A DNA stretch of 64,000 bases from Mesorhizobium sp. CU3 (GTDB lineage: Bacteria; Pseudomonadota; Alphaproteobacteria; Rhizobiales; Rhizobiaceae), in NCBI RefSeq assembly GCF_006442965.1, contig NZ_VFWX01000022.1:1-64000 (forward strand), given 5' to 3'. Below are positions 1-7,807 of this stretch, piece by piece. A program made the translations under genes and the position numbers. A model generated the notes under the pieces. The model worked only from the letters and a program-made list of their open reading frames with translations, ran no database searches and was not told where the DNA came from. Each line of letters opens with the position of its first letter. Positions within the stretch are counted from its first letter, which is position 1.

Positions 1-52
1 GGCAAGCACCTGGTCCGTGGCACCCTCAACAATGCACGATTCCAAACACACA

Positions 53-145
53 AGGGGTGTTCCAGCGGAGTGAGACGCTGGCGTTCCCTGGAGCACCCCT
101 CATCCGTCGCCTTCGGCGACACCTTCTCCCACAAGGGGAGAAGGG
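53..145. repeat. Intergenic palindromic mosaic repeat
   Basis: Three hairpin-forming units lie in a row upstream of the dipeptidase. Arms at 53-65 and 88-100 are near-inverted copies (aggggtgttccag / ctggagcacccct). They are followed by CGTCGCC/GGCGACA around 105-121 and CCTTCTCCC/GGGGAGAAGG at 123-145. This is the look of rhizobial intergenic mosaic elements. I see no gene in positions 1-235. Confidence 0.6.
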
Positions 146-235
146 AAGCTCTTCGCATTTGCGCCGCCCGGTCATCTTGCCTAAGTTGGTGGTTCGCTCG
201 GACGAAACCCGTCGTCCCGCCCGTCACCGAATTGA

Positions 236-1306
236 ATGGCTTCCCTGATGACCGATACCGACTTGATCCCCGTCTTCGACGGCCACAACGACACGCTCCT
301 GCGTCTCTACCAGTCGAAGGACGCCGATGTCGAAAAGCTGTTCATCGAGGGGACGCCGGGCGGCCATATCGACCTGCCGCGCGCCAAGAAGGGCGGCTTC
401 GCGGGGGGCATGTTCGCGATCTTTCCGCCGCCGGTCGAGAAATCGAAGCGCAGCGCCGTGCCGCCGGCGCCGAGCGATAACGAGCCGCTGCCGCCGGAAC
501 TGCCGCAGGCCGAGGCGATCCAGTCCACCATCGGCATGGCCTCGATCCTGTTTCGGCTGGAGCGCGCCGGCGCGCTGACCGTCTGCCGCAGCGCCGGCGA
601 TGTCCGCACGGCGATGGCGAAGGGCTCGATTGCCGCCGTCTTTCATATCGAGGGCGTCGAGGCGATCGACCCGGAGCTTGCCATGCTCGACGTGCTGCAT
701 GCCGCCGGCCTGCGCTCGCTGGGCATCGTCTGGAGCCGGCCGAACGCCTTCGGCAATGGCGTGCCGTTCCGCTTTCCCTCCTCGCCCGACACCGGCCCTG
801 GTCTGACGGACGCCGGCAAGGCGCTGGTCAAGGCCTGTAACAAGCTGAAAATCATGATCGACCTGTCGCATCTCAACGAGAAGGGTTTTCGCGATGTCGC
901 TGCATTGAGCGACGCGCCGCTGGTCGCGACCCATTCCAACGTGCATGCGATCTGCGGCCATTCGCGCAACCTGACCGAATGGCAGCTCGGCGCGATCCGT
1001 GAGTCGGGCGGCATGGTGGGCCTTAACTTCGCCACCGGCTTCCTGCGCGAGGACGGCCGCATGAACGCCGATACAGGCCTCGACATCATGGTGCGCCACA
1101 TCGATTCGCTCCTGCAGGCGCTCGGCGAGGACAGCATCGGTCTGGGTTCCGATTTCGACGGCGCGATGATCCCGGCGGTGATCGGCGACGTCGCCGGCCT
1201 GCCGAAGCTCATCGACGCGCTTGCAGCGCGCGGTTTCGGGCGCGCGCTGATCGAGAAGATCGCTTATCGCAACTGGTTGAGCGTGCTGGAGAGGACGATA
1301 GGGTGA
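236..1306 (+). CDS. Membrane dipeptidase (peptidase M19, renal dipeptidase family)
   Basis: The 356-residue protein begins with the M19 signature: an FDGHNDTLLRL segment near residue 14 supplies the first zinc ligands (HND). Further family features are a FHIEGVE segment, a DLSHLNEKGF segment, a THSNVHAICGHSRN segment, and a C-terminal LGSDFDGA motif. The family hydrolyses dipeptides or related amide bonds with a binuclear zinc site. No signal peptide is seen. The ATG at 236 gives the longest form; ATG 248 is an alternative. It converges on the small gene at 1317 with a 10-base gap. M19 dipeptidases occur beside dimethylglycine/sarcosine catabolic genes in other proteobacteria, so a role in the neighbouring methylamine cluster is possible, but this is inference. 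Confidence 0.9.
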   Translation: MASLMTDTDLIPVFDGHNDTLLRLYQSKDADVEKLFIEGTPGGHIDLPRAKKGGFAGGMFAIFPPPVEKSKRSAVPPAPSDNEPLPPELPQAEAIQSTIGMASILFRLERAGALTVCRSAGDVRTAMAKGSIAAVFHIEGVEAIDPELAMLDVLHAAGLRSLGIVWSRPNAFGNGVPFRFPSSPDTGPGLTDAGKALVKACNKLKIMIDLSHLNEKGFRDVAALSDAPLVATHSNVHAICGHSRNLTEWQLGAIRESGGMVGLNFATGFLREDGRMNADTGLDIMVRHIDSLLQALGEDSIGLGSDFDGAMIPAVIGDVAGLPKLIDALAARGFGRALIEKIAYRNWLSVLERTIG

Positions 1307-1316
1307 AGCGCGCCTA

Positions 1317-1571
1317 CTACGCGTAGCTCATGCGCTTCAGCCATTCCTTGCCGACGCCGCGGTCGCGGATGATCGGCAGGGGATTTTCCGCGTCGAGCCG
1401 GGCGCAGATACGGTAGACCTCCAGCGTCTCGGCATTCATCTCGCCGCGCTTGAAGAAGAACATCGCCGCCGCATAGCGGGTGCGGCCGGACCACATCTCG
1501 CCGAGCGGCGTGTTGACCAACTGCCACTGCTCGGCGGCTTCCGCCGCCGTGTCGAAATCTTCACTTGCCAT
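1317..1571 (-). CDS. 84-residue protein of unknown function, last gene of the GcvT/FAD-oxidoreductase operon
   Basis: The small acidic-to-neutral soluble protein starts with MASEDFDTAAEAAEQW and ends in KEWLKRMSYA. It begins two bases after the stop of the GcvT-like gene, so it is almost certainly co-transcribed. I recognise no domain. It is rich in Trp/Tyr/Phe and Met (SGRTRYAAAMFFFKRGEMNAETL), which suggests a folded domain and not a chance frame. It could be a small accessory subunit of the demethylase or oxidoreductase. The longer overlapping frame that runs through this region on the same strand is a shadow of the GcvT-like gene upstream of 1571. Confidence 0.65.
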   Translation of the reverse strand: MASEDFDTAAEAAEQWQLVNTPLGEMWSGRTRYAAAMFFFKRGEMNAETLEVYRICARLDAENPLPIIRDRGVGKEWLKRMSYA

Positions 1572-1573
1572 CC

Positions 1574-2839
1574 TCAAAAATCCGACGGCGGGTTGGCGGT
1601 GCGGCGGTCGAGCTTGATGAAGGGCCGCTGCACCACTTTCGCCTTCTTCATCAGCTTCTGGTACTGCAGCTCGCGCATGGCGTAAATCTCGACCCAGAGG
1701 TCGTCGACGATGGTGTCGCCATAGGGTCGCTTGAGCGAGGCAAGCGCAATGTTGCGCTTGGCCATGGGCGACCACATCGCCGCACTCACCAGCCCGACCT
1801 CCTGGCTTTTGCGATAATAGACGATGGCATGCTCGGCCGGGATGTTGCCTTCGATCTCCAGCCCGACCAGGACATGCCGCAGCTTTTTCTTTGCACGAGC
1901 TTCGAGGATGGCGCGGCGGCCGTTGAAATGGCCTTTTGCCGGGTCGATCATGAAGCCGAGGCCGATCTCGTCCGGCATGCGCAGGCGGTCGGTTCGGATG
2001 GCGTGCTCGGACGTGGTGAAGTCGGCATTGGCGACGATCAGGCCAGCTTCCAGCCGGGCGCGGTTCAGCGCCGTGTAACCGATGGCTCGGATGCCACGCA
2101 ATTCGCCCGCCGCCATCAGCCGGTCCCACAGGCTCAGCGCCTTGTCGGCCGGCACGAACAATTCGTAGCCGAGATCGCCGGTGAAGCCGGTGCGCGAGAT
2201 CGTCACGGTCGCGCCGTCATGCGCGAATTCGGCAAGATCGAAAACCTTCAGCCGCTCGACGCCGGCGAAACCGGCATCGCGCAGGATGGCGAAGGAGGTT
2301 GGGCCTTGCAGGGCGAGGCCGGCGACGGCCTCGGTCTCCTCCTCGACGCTGACCTCGTAGCCGACGGCGCTGTCGAGCAGCCAGGGCAAATGCCGCTCCT
2401 GCGAGCAGAGGCGAAAGCGCGTCGGCGACAGCCGGAACAACGTGCCGTCGTCGAGCACGAAGCCCTCGTCGTCACACCAGGCGGTGTAATGGACGCGGCC
2501 GGGTTTCAGCTTGGTCACGTCGCGCAGCGTGACGCGATCGAGATAGGCTTCGGCGTCCGGGCCTTCGATCCGGTATTTGGTCATCGGCGAAATGTCGAAC
2601 AGCGCCGCCTGGCTGCGGATGGCGAAGTATTCCAGCTCCTCGTCCCACAGCGAATGCGGCGCGCGGTAGCCGGCCCAGCTGTACCAATCCTGCTTCAGGC
2701 CGAGCGCGTCGATACGCGGCTGGAACGGCGTGCCGAGCCGCAACGTGCGAAAATGCGATTGCGCGGCTGTGCGGGCGTCGAGCGCCGTGTCGACCTCGGT
2801 CTCGACGAGCTTCTTCCTGGTTGCCTGTGCCATGCTCAT
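1574..2839 (-). CDS. Aminomethyltransferase (GcvT/DmdA-like) family protein
   Basis: The 421-residue GcvT-fold protein probably transfers a methyl or methylene group from an N- or S-methylated substrate to tetrahydrofolate. Family landmarks are the RIEGPDAEAYLDRV segment, the DDEGFVLDD segment containing the conserved acidic residues, SRTGFTGDLGYELFVP (compare SRTGYTGEDGFE in GcvT), and a C-terminal RRPYGD-type beta-barrel region. It is longer than a typical GcvT (about 365), with an N-terminal extension of about 40 residues, as in DmdA-like and sarcosine/dimethylglycine demethylase relatives. Its start overlaps the stop of the upstream FAD gene by four bases (ATGA), indicating translational coupling. 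The partner FAD enzymes suggest oxidation coupled to folate capture of formaldehyde. The exact substrate cannot be read from sequence. Confidence 0.85.
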   Translation of the reverse strand: MSMAQATRKKLVETEVDTALDARTAAQSHFRTLRLGTPFQPRIDALGLKQDWYSWAGYRAPHSLWDEELEYFAIRSQAALFDISPMTKYRIEGPDAEAYLDRVTLRDVTKLKPGRVHYTAWCDDEGFVLDDGTLFRLSPTRFRLCSQERHLPWLLDSAVGYEVSVEEETEAVAGLALQGPTSFAILRDAGFAGVERLKVFDLAEFAHDGATVTISRTGFTGDLGYELFVPADKALSLWDRLMAAGELRGIRAIGYTALNRARLEAGLIVANADFTTSEHAIRTDRLRMPDEIGLGFMIDPAKGHFNGRRAILEARAKKKLRHVLVGLEIEGNIPAEHAIVYYRKSQEVGLVSAAMWSPMAKRNIALASLKRPYGDTIVDDLWVEIYAMRELQYQKLMKKAKVVQRPFIKLDRRTANPPSDF

Positions 2840-4410
2840 GCCCTCATCGCGATGATGCGGCGCGCGGCGTTGAGGCCGGGTGCGCCGGAAATGCCGCCGC
2901 CCGGATGCGATCCGGCGCCGGCGAGGAACAGTCCTTCGAGCGGCGTGTCGTAGCCCGACCAGCCGGAGACTGGTCGCGAGATCAGCATCTGGTCGGCCTG
3001 TAATTCGCCATGGTGCCAGTGGCCGCCCGGCATGCGGTAGCGGGCCTCGATGTCGGCTGGCGTCAACAACTCGGCGTGGCGCACGCTCGCGCCGATGCCT
3101 GGCGCATAGGTTTCGAGCGCACCCATGATCGCCTTGAGGAATTTCGGCTTGCCGGTCGTCCAGCCCTCTCTCAACGCATAGGGTGCATATTGCACCACGG
3201 CCGAGAGCACGCAGGCGCCGGACGGCGCGAGAGATGGATCGGCCAGGCTGGGCAGCGTGATCTCCATCACCGGCTCGGGCGAGAACTCGCCATATTTCGA
3301 AGGGTTGAAGGCGCGCTCGACATGGTCGGGCGAAAGCGCGATGACCAGGCGGCCCTTGTGGCCGGCGGCATCGACGCCGGCGAATTGCGGCGGCCGATCG
3401 AGCGCGAGGTGCAACTTCGCAGCATCGCCCTTCATGCGGATGTTTTTTACCTTGCGCACGAAGCCGGTGTCGACTTCGCGCGGCCCGACGAGGTCGAGGA
3501 TCGTCGTTGCCGGATTGATGGCTGAGACGACGGTCTTTGCCCGCAGCGTCTCGCCGCTTTGCGTGACGACGCCGACGGCGCGACCCTTCTCGACGATGAC
3601 CCGGGCGACCGGTGATGCGGGGCGGATCGAAACGCCGGCCTTCTCCGCCGCCGCGCGGATCGCCGCGACGACCGCGCCCATGCCGCCTTTCGGCTGCATC
3701 TGCGCGCCGGCGAGGCCGCCGATCTCGCCGGCTAGCCGGTAATAGAGGCCGAGCAGCGAGGTTGGCGAGCGCGGCCCGAGATGCGAGCCCAGCGTCGCGT
3801 CGAAGGCAAGCAGGCCCTTCAGCCGGTTGTCGGACAGCTGCTCGTCGAGCAGGTCGTAGACGTTCATCAAAAGCACGCGCAGGAAGTCGCGCATGTCTTC
3901 CTTGCCGAGCTTCTTCAGCGCCAGCGCCGTCTGGCCGAGCCCGGTCATCTCGGCGAGCGACAGACCGCCAAGGTCCGGCGGCCGGCGCGCTAGGAACGGC
4001 TTCAGTATGCCGGCATAGCGCAGCAGCTGGGCGCGCAATTCCTTCCAGGCGGACTGCTCGGAGGGGCTGGCGCCGGTCAGCACCTCGCCATAGGCGCCGT
4101 GCAGCGTCAGCGGGCCGTCCTTCGACAGCGCGACCGACGGCACCAGATCACCGCGCTCGACCGTCAAGCCGTGGCGTTCCAGCTCAAGCGTCTTCACCAC
4201 ATCGGGATGCAGGCGATTGAGGAGATGCGCGACGGCCGAGACACGGAAGCCGGGCGCGAATTCTTCGGTCCGCGCGGCGCCGCCGACCTCGTTGCCGGCT
4301 TCGAGCAGCAACACCTTGCGGCCGGATTTGGCCAGCGTGGCGGCGGCGACGAGGCCGTTGTGGCCGCCACCGATGACGATGGCGTCCCAGTTCAAATCAG
4401 ATGACGTCAT
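2836..4410 (-). CDS. FAD-dependent phytoene-desaturase-like oxidoreductase 1
   Basis: The 524-residue protein has an N-terminal Rossmann dinucleotide-binding motif (DAIVIGGGHNGLVAAA, then LLEAGNEVGGAART) and a C-terminal FAD-binding segment (GLFLAGAGSHPGGGISGAPG), the hallmarks of the CrtI/phytoene-dehydrogenase-related NAD(P)/FAD oxidoreductases. There are no carotenoid genes nearby. It sits between a paralogue and a GcvT-like demethylase, so an amine dehydrogenase or oxidase role is more likely than carotenoid desaturation. It overlaps the upstream paralogue by 14 bases and the downstream gene by 4 bases, making one tightly coupled operon. The substrate is unknown. Confidence 0.85.
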   Translation of the reverse strand: MTSSDLNWDAIVIGGGHNGLVAAATLAKSGRKVLLLEAGNEVGGAARTEEFAPGFRVSAVAHLLNRLHPDVVKTLELERHGLTVERGDLVPSVALSKDGPLTLHGAYGEVLTGASPSEQSAWKELRAQLLRYAGILKPFLARRPPDLGGLSLAEMTGLGQTALALKKLGKEDMRDFLRVLLMNVYDLLDEQLSDNRLKGLLAFDATLGSHLGPRSPTSLLGLYYRLAGEIGGLAGAQMQPKGGMGAVVAAIRAAAEKAGVSIRPASPVARVIVEKGRAVGVVTQSGETLRAKTVVSAINPATTILDLVGPREVDTGFVRKVKNIRMKGDAAKLHLALDRPPQFAGVDAAGHKGRLVIALSPDHVERAFNPSKYGEFSPEPVMEITLPSLADPSLAPSGACVLSAVVQYAPYALREGWTTGKPKFLKAIMGALETYAPGIGASVRHAELLTPADIEARYRMPGGHWHHGELQADQMLISRPVSGWSGYDTPLEGLFLAGAGSHPGGGISGAPGLNAARRIIAMRA

Positions 4411-6016
4411 GGGCGGGGCTCATATGCAGGGTTGGCTTGGCGAGATCGCGCAGGATCTCGGCGGCGGCGTTGCGTCCGGGCGCGCCCATGACGCCGCCGC
4501 CCGGATGGGTGGAGGAGCCGCACATATAGAGCCCGCCGACCGGCGAGCGGTATTGCGCGTAACCCGGCACCGGGCGGTTGAAGAGCAACTGGTCGAAGGT
4601 GAGTTCGCCCTGGAAAATGTTGCCCTCGGTAAGGCCGACCTCGGCCTCGATCTCGCGCGGGGTGCGCACCTCCATATGGACGATGCGATCGCGAAAGCCG
4701 GGCGAATATTGCGCGATCTGCGAGATCACGCTTTCGGCGAAGCCGTCGCGGTCGGCGTCGGTCCAGTCACGACCGTTTATCTTGGGCGGCGCGTATTGCA
4801 CGAAGCAGCTCATGAAATGCTTGCCCGGCGGCGCCATGGTCGGGTCGAGCGTGGTCGGGATCATCATGTCGAGGAAGGGATCGGCCGACCAGCGTCCGGC
4901 CTTCCAGTCGTCATAGGCACGCTCCATGCGCTCGATGGAATCGGTGAAGTGCATGTCGGCGCGGTAGACCGGCGAATCCTTCGGCAGAGCCGGGAATTCG
5001 GGCAGCGAATCCAGCGCGATGTTGACCTTGCCGGACGAGCCGCGAATCTTGAAATTCCGTACGCGGCGCAGGAAGATGTCGGGCAGTTCCTTCTCCTCGA
5101 CCAGCTTCAGGAAGGTGCGCTTGACGTCGGCATTGGAGATGACGAGTTTGCCGTAGATCTCCTCGCCGTCGGCGAGAACGACGCCCTTCGCCTTGCCGTT
5201 CCTGATCAGCACATGGTCGACCTCGGCGCCGGTGCGGATGGTGCCGCCTGAGGCCTTGAAGGACGCTGCCAGCGCCTTGGTGACGGCGCCCATGCCACCG
5301 CGCGCATAACCCCAGGCGCCGACCGAGCCGTCGACCTCGCCCATATAGTGGTGCAGCAAGACATAAGCGGTGCCGGGCGACATCGGCCCGAGCGCGGTGC
5401 CGATGATACCGGAGAGCGCGAAGTTCGCCTTGATGACGTCGGTTTCGAAATACTCGTCGAGGAAGTCCGAGATCGACATCGTCCAGAAGCGCAAGGTCAG
5501 CGCCATCTCCTCGGCCGAAAGTCCGGCGAATTTCTTGCCGAGATAGAGCAGTTCGCCGATGTCGCGCGGCCTGAAACTGGTCGGGTCGGGCGCGGTGCGC
5601 ATCAACAGCGGCTGGATGAAGCGGCACTGCCTGGTGACGTCACGCGAATAGCGGTCATAGCCCTCGGCGTCGCGTTTCGAGAAGCGGGCGAACTCGCGGC
5701 GATGCGCGTCGTGGTCACGGTAATTGGCGAGGTAATCGCCGTCGCGCGTGAACACCGCGCCGCCTTCATAGGAGATGACCTGCAGGCCGAAGCGCGGCAG
5801 CTCCAGGTCGCGCATGATCTCGGGCCTGAAAAGCGAGCAGACATAGGAGCAGTTCGAGTAGAGGAAGCCCGGCGTCAGCTCGCGGCTGGTGGCCGCGCCA
5901 CCGACCCATTCGTTCTTTTCGAGAACCAGCACGTCGAGCCCGGCGCGCTGCAGATAGCAGGCGTTGACCAGGCCGTTATGGCCGCCGCCGATGACGATCG
6001 CATCCCACGCCTTCAT
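4397..6016 (-). CDS. FAD-dependent phytoene-desaturase-like oxidoreductase 2 (first gene of operon)
   Basis: The 539-residue paralogue of the next gene has the same layout: AWDAIVIGGGHNGLVNACYL at the N-terminus, VLEKNEWVGGAATS for the ribose of FAD, and GGLYMCGSSTHPGGGVMGAPGRNAA at the C-terminus. Both proteins appear full length. Two different members kept side by side suggest a heteromer or two sequential oxidation steps, not redundancy. The upstream region holds a 16-bp dyad at 6170-6185, about 155 bases from the ATG, shared with the divergent methyltransferase/regulator pair. This implies control by the BetI-like protein. Confidence 0.85.
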   Translation of the reverse strand: MKAWDAIVIGGGHNGLVNACYLQRAGLDVLVLEKNEWVGGAATSRELTPGFLYSNCSYVCSLFRPEIMRDLELPRFGLQVISYEGGAVFTRDGDYLANYRDHDAHRREFARFSKRDAEGYDRYSRDVTRQCRFIQPLLMRTAPDPTSFRPRDIGELLYLGKKFAGLSAEEMALTLRFWTMSISDFLDEYFETDVIKANFALSGIIGTALGPMSPGTAYVLLHHYMGEVDGSVGAWGYARGGMGAVTKALAASFKASGGTIRTGAEVDHVLIRNGKAKGVVLADGEEIYGKLVISNADVKRTFLKLVEEKELPDIFLRRVRNFKIRGSSGKVNIALDSLPEFPALPKDSPVYRADMHFTDSIERMERAYDDWKAGRWSADPFLDMMIPTTLDPTMAPPGKHFMSCFVQYAPPKINGRDWTDADRDGFAESVISQIAQYSPGFRDRIVHMEVRTPREIEAEVGLTEGNIFQGELTFDQLLFNRPVPGYAQYRSPVGGLYMCGSSTHPGGGVMGAPGRNAAAEILRDLAKPTLHMSPAHDVI

Positions 6017-6062
6017 GTGCGCTCACCCTCCATTCGGCTTTCCCTATCTTGTTGTTTTTGTG

Positions 6063-6104
6063 CAATTCCGGCCGGAAACCCGCTTCGCGCATTTCCTCGG
6101 ATTG
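6063..6104. repeat. 42-bp palindromic repeat, copy 1
   Basis: Ends read CAATTCCGG... and ...TCGGATTG, with a central CGCTTCGCG. The same 42-base design recurs at 58033-58074 and 61003-61044, so this is a dispersed intergenic element and not part of a gene. Confidence 0.75.
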
Positions 6105-6169
6105 TTCGGGGCTATCTGTTCCCTGATTGGACGAATTTGGCACGGATCACGGATTTTTGTCCAGCCATT

Positions 6170-6185
6170 TTGAATGAATGTTCAA
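6170..6185. promoter_or_regulatory. Operator copy 1 for the BetI-like regulator (proposed)
   Basis: TTGAATGAATGTTCAA is a 16-base imperfect dyad in the divergent region between the FAD-oxidoreductase operon and the methyltransferase-TetR pair. Two further copies with the same spacing occur at 14622 and 17562. The position between divergent units would allow control of both, including autoregulation of the TetR gene. Confidence 0.7.
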
Positions 6186-6271
6186 CAAATGGTGTTGCGT
6201 TTTGCCGTTGATGCGCTAGGCTTTGCCGGCATTTCTGGACTGATCTTTAGGCTTTGGGGGCCCAGGATCCG

Positions 6272-7066
6272 ATGATCGAAACGGCTGACGCCGAGCCGGA
6301 ATATGACGACACCGCCATCCGCTTCCTCGAAGCGCTGTGGGGCGAGGGCTACCTGTCGCCGGGCGGTCCGGACGAGGTCGACCGCGTCGTCGAAGGCTTG
6401 TCGCTCAAGGGCAAGACCATCCTCGACATCGGCTGCGGCGCCGGCGGCATCACGCTGCACCTGGCGGCGCGGCACGGCGCGGCCCATGCCATCGGCTTCG
6501 ATGTCGAAAAGCCGGTGATCGAGACGGCGCGGCGTGGGGCGGCTAGGCAAGGCCTCGAAGACCGCGTCAGCTTCGTCCAGGCTGCGCCAGGACCGCTGCC
6601 GTTCACCGACGCGTCCTTCGATGTGGTCTTCTCCAAGGACGCGCTGCTGCACGTGCCCGACAAGGACGCGCTGTTTGCCGAAATCTTTCGCGTGCTCCGG
6701 CCGGGCGGCGTTTTCGCGGCGTCGAACTGGATGATCGGGCATGACGGCGAACCGTCGCGCGAGATGAAGGCCTATGTCGCGGCCGAAGGGCTCTCCTTCG
6801 CCATGGCCTCGCCGGCGCGCTATGCCGAGGCGATGCGGCGCGCCGGCTTCACCGACATCACCATACGCGACCGTAATCCCTGGTATCGCGAAGTCGCGCG
6901 GGAGGAACTGGCGCGGCTCAAGGGACCGCTCTATGCCAAGGCTGCTGCCGCGGTCGGCGCGGCCTATGTCGACAAGAACATCCACACCTGGGAGGCAATG
7001 CAGAAGGTGCTTGACAGTGGCGAGCACCGTCCCACTCATCTGCGCGGTTGGAAGCCGGTTGGATAG
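6272..7066 (+). CDS. Class I SAM-dependent methyltransferase (small-molecule type)
   Basis: The 264-residue protein has a motif I of ILDIGCGAGGITLHLA near residue 50, the acidic residue after beta-2 (GFDVEKPVI), and a post-I segment FDVVFSKDALLHVPDK followed by RVLRPGGVF. The layout matches phosphoethanolamine, glycine-sarcosine or dimethylglycine methyltransferase relatives, so the acceptor is probably a small amine. I chose ATG 6272, preceded by AGGA, over the upstream TTG at 6254. It is followed after six bases by the TetR gene. A methylase inside a demethylation cluster is unusual and could regenerate or inactivate a signal, but this is inference. Confidence 0.85.
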   Translation: MIETADAEPEYDDTAIRFLEALWGEGYLSPGGPDEVDRVVEGLSLKGKTILDIGCGAGGITLHLAARHGAAHAIGFDVEKPVIETARRGAARQGLEDRVSFVQAAPGPLPFTDASFDVVFSKDALLHVPDKDALFAEIFRVLRPGGVFAASNWMIGHDGEPSREMKAYVAAEGLSFAMASPARYAEAMRRAGFTDITIRDRNPWYREVAREELARLKGPLYAKAAAAVGAAYVDKNIHTWEAMQKVLDSGEHRPTHLRGWKPVG

Positions 7067-7072
7067 CCGGCA

Positions 7073-7759
7073 ATGCTGGAGACCGTCACGCTTATGAAGA
7101 CAGCAGAGGCGACCGATAACGTCCCTGAATCGACGCGCAAAGGCGACGCCGAAAAGCGCGGCCGCAAGGCTTCGAAAGAGGTTAGGCAGTTGCAGCTGAT
7201 CGAGGCAACGATCGATTCATTGGCCAAGCGCGGCTATGCGGAAACGACGATGGCCGATGTCGCCGATGGCGCCGGCCTGTCGCGTGGCATCGTCAACTTC
7301 CATTTCGAGAGCAAGGAAAAGCTGCTGATCGCCACGCTGCAGCACATGTATGACGAATATTCCGCGCATTGGCGCGCCTCCCTGCAGAAGGCGGGCGACG
7401 ATCCGGCGCGGCAGCTGCAGCAACTGGTGTGGGCCGATTTCGACCGCTCGATCTGCAACAAGCGCAAGCTCGCGGCGTGGCTGGCTTTCTGGGGCGAGGC
7501 CAAGTCGCGGCCCACCTACCAGGCGCTGAGCAGCTCGCGCGACAATTACTACCAGCAGGTCTTCATCGATCTCTGCGCGACGCTGAAGGAGAGCGGCGGT
7601 TACAGCTATGAGCCCCAGGTCATCGCGCTGGCGCTGTCGGCCATGCTGGAAGGGCTGTGGCTGCGGCTGATGATGGGCACCGAGGACACGACGCGCGAGA
7701 CAGCCTTGCAGGCGGCCAATGCCTTCTTGGCCGCCGCCTTCCCGAAACACTACGGTTAG
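7073..7759 (+). CDS. BetI-like TetR-family transcriptional regulator
   Basis: The 228-residue protein has an N-terminal TetR helix-turn-helix: RQLQLIEATIDSLAKRGYAETTMADVADGAGLSRGIVNFHFESKEKLL, around residues 40-90. This resembles BetI, the choline-responsive repressor, including the QLIEATIDS start and the RGIVNFHF recognition helix. The C-terminal half (LAFWGEAKSRPTYQ; EGLWLRLMMG) also fits the BetI type. A basic 35-residue N-terminal extension precedes the domain; ATG 7094 is an alternative start. It is the only TetR regulator in the catabolic island and the best candidate for binding the three 16-bp dyads. The ligand may be a choline- or betaine-like amine. Confidence 0.85.
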   Translation: MLETVTLMKTAEATDNVPESTRKGDAEKRGRKASKEVRQLQLIEATIDSLAKRGYAETTMADVADGAGLSRGIVNFHFESKEKLLIATLQHMYDEYSAHWRASLQKAGDDPARQLQQLVWADFDRSICNKRKLAAWLAFWGEAKSRPTYQALSSSRDNYYQQVFIDLCATLKESGGYSYEPQVIALALSAMLEGLWLRLMMGTEDTTRETALQAANAFLAAAFPKHYG

Positions 7760-7807
7760 CAACAGCCGGCCGCCAAGACCGGCAAGACCAAAAGAGGATG
7801 GAGCAGC

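Noticed and set aside
2836..6016. Carotenoid biosynthesis cluster
   Set aside because: The two CrtI-like proteins have no phytoene synthase, cyclase or GGPP synthase nearby; the neighbours are amine-related.
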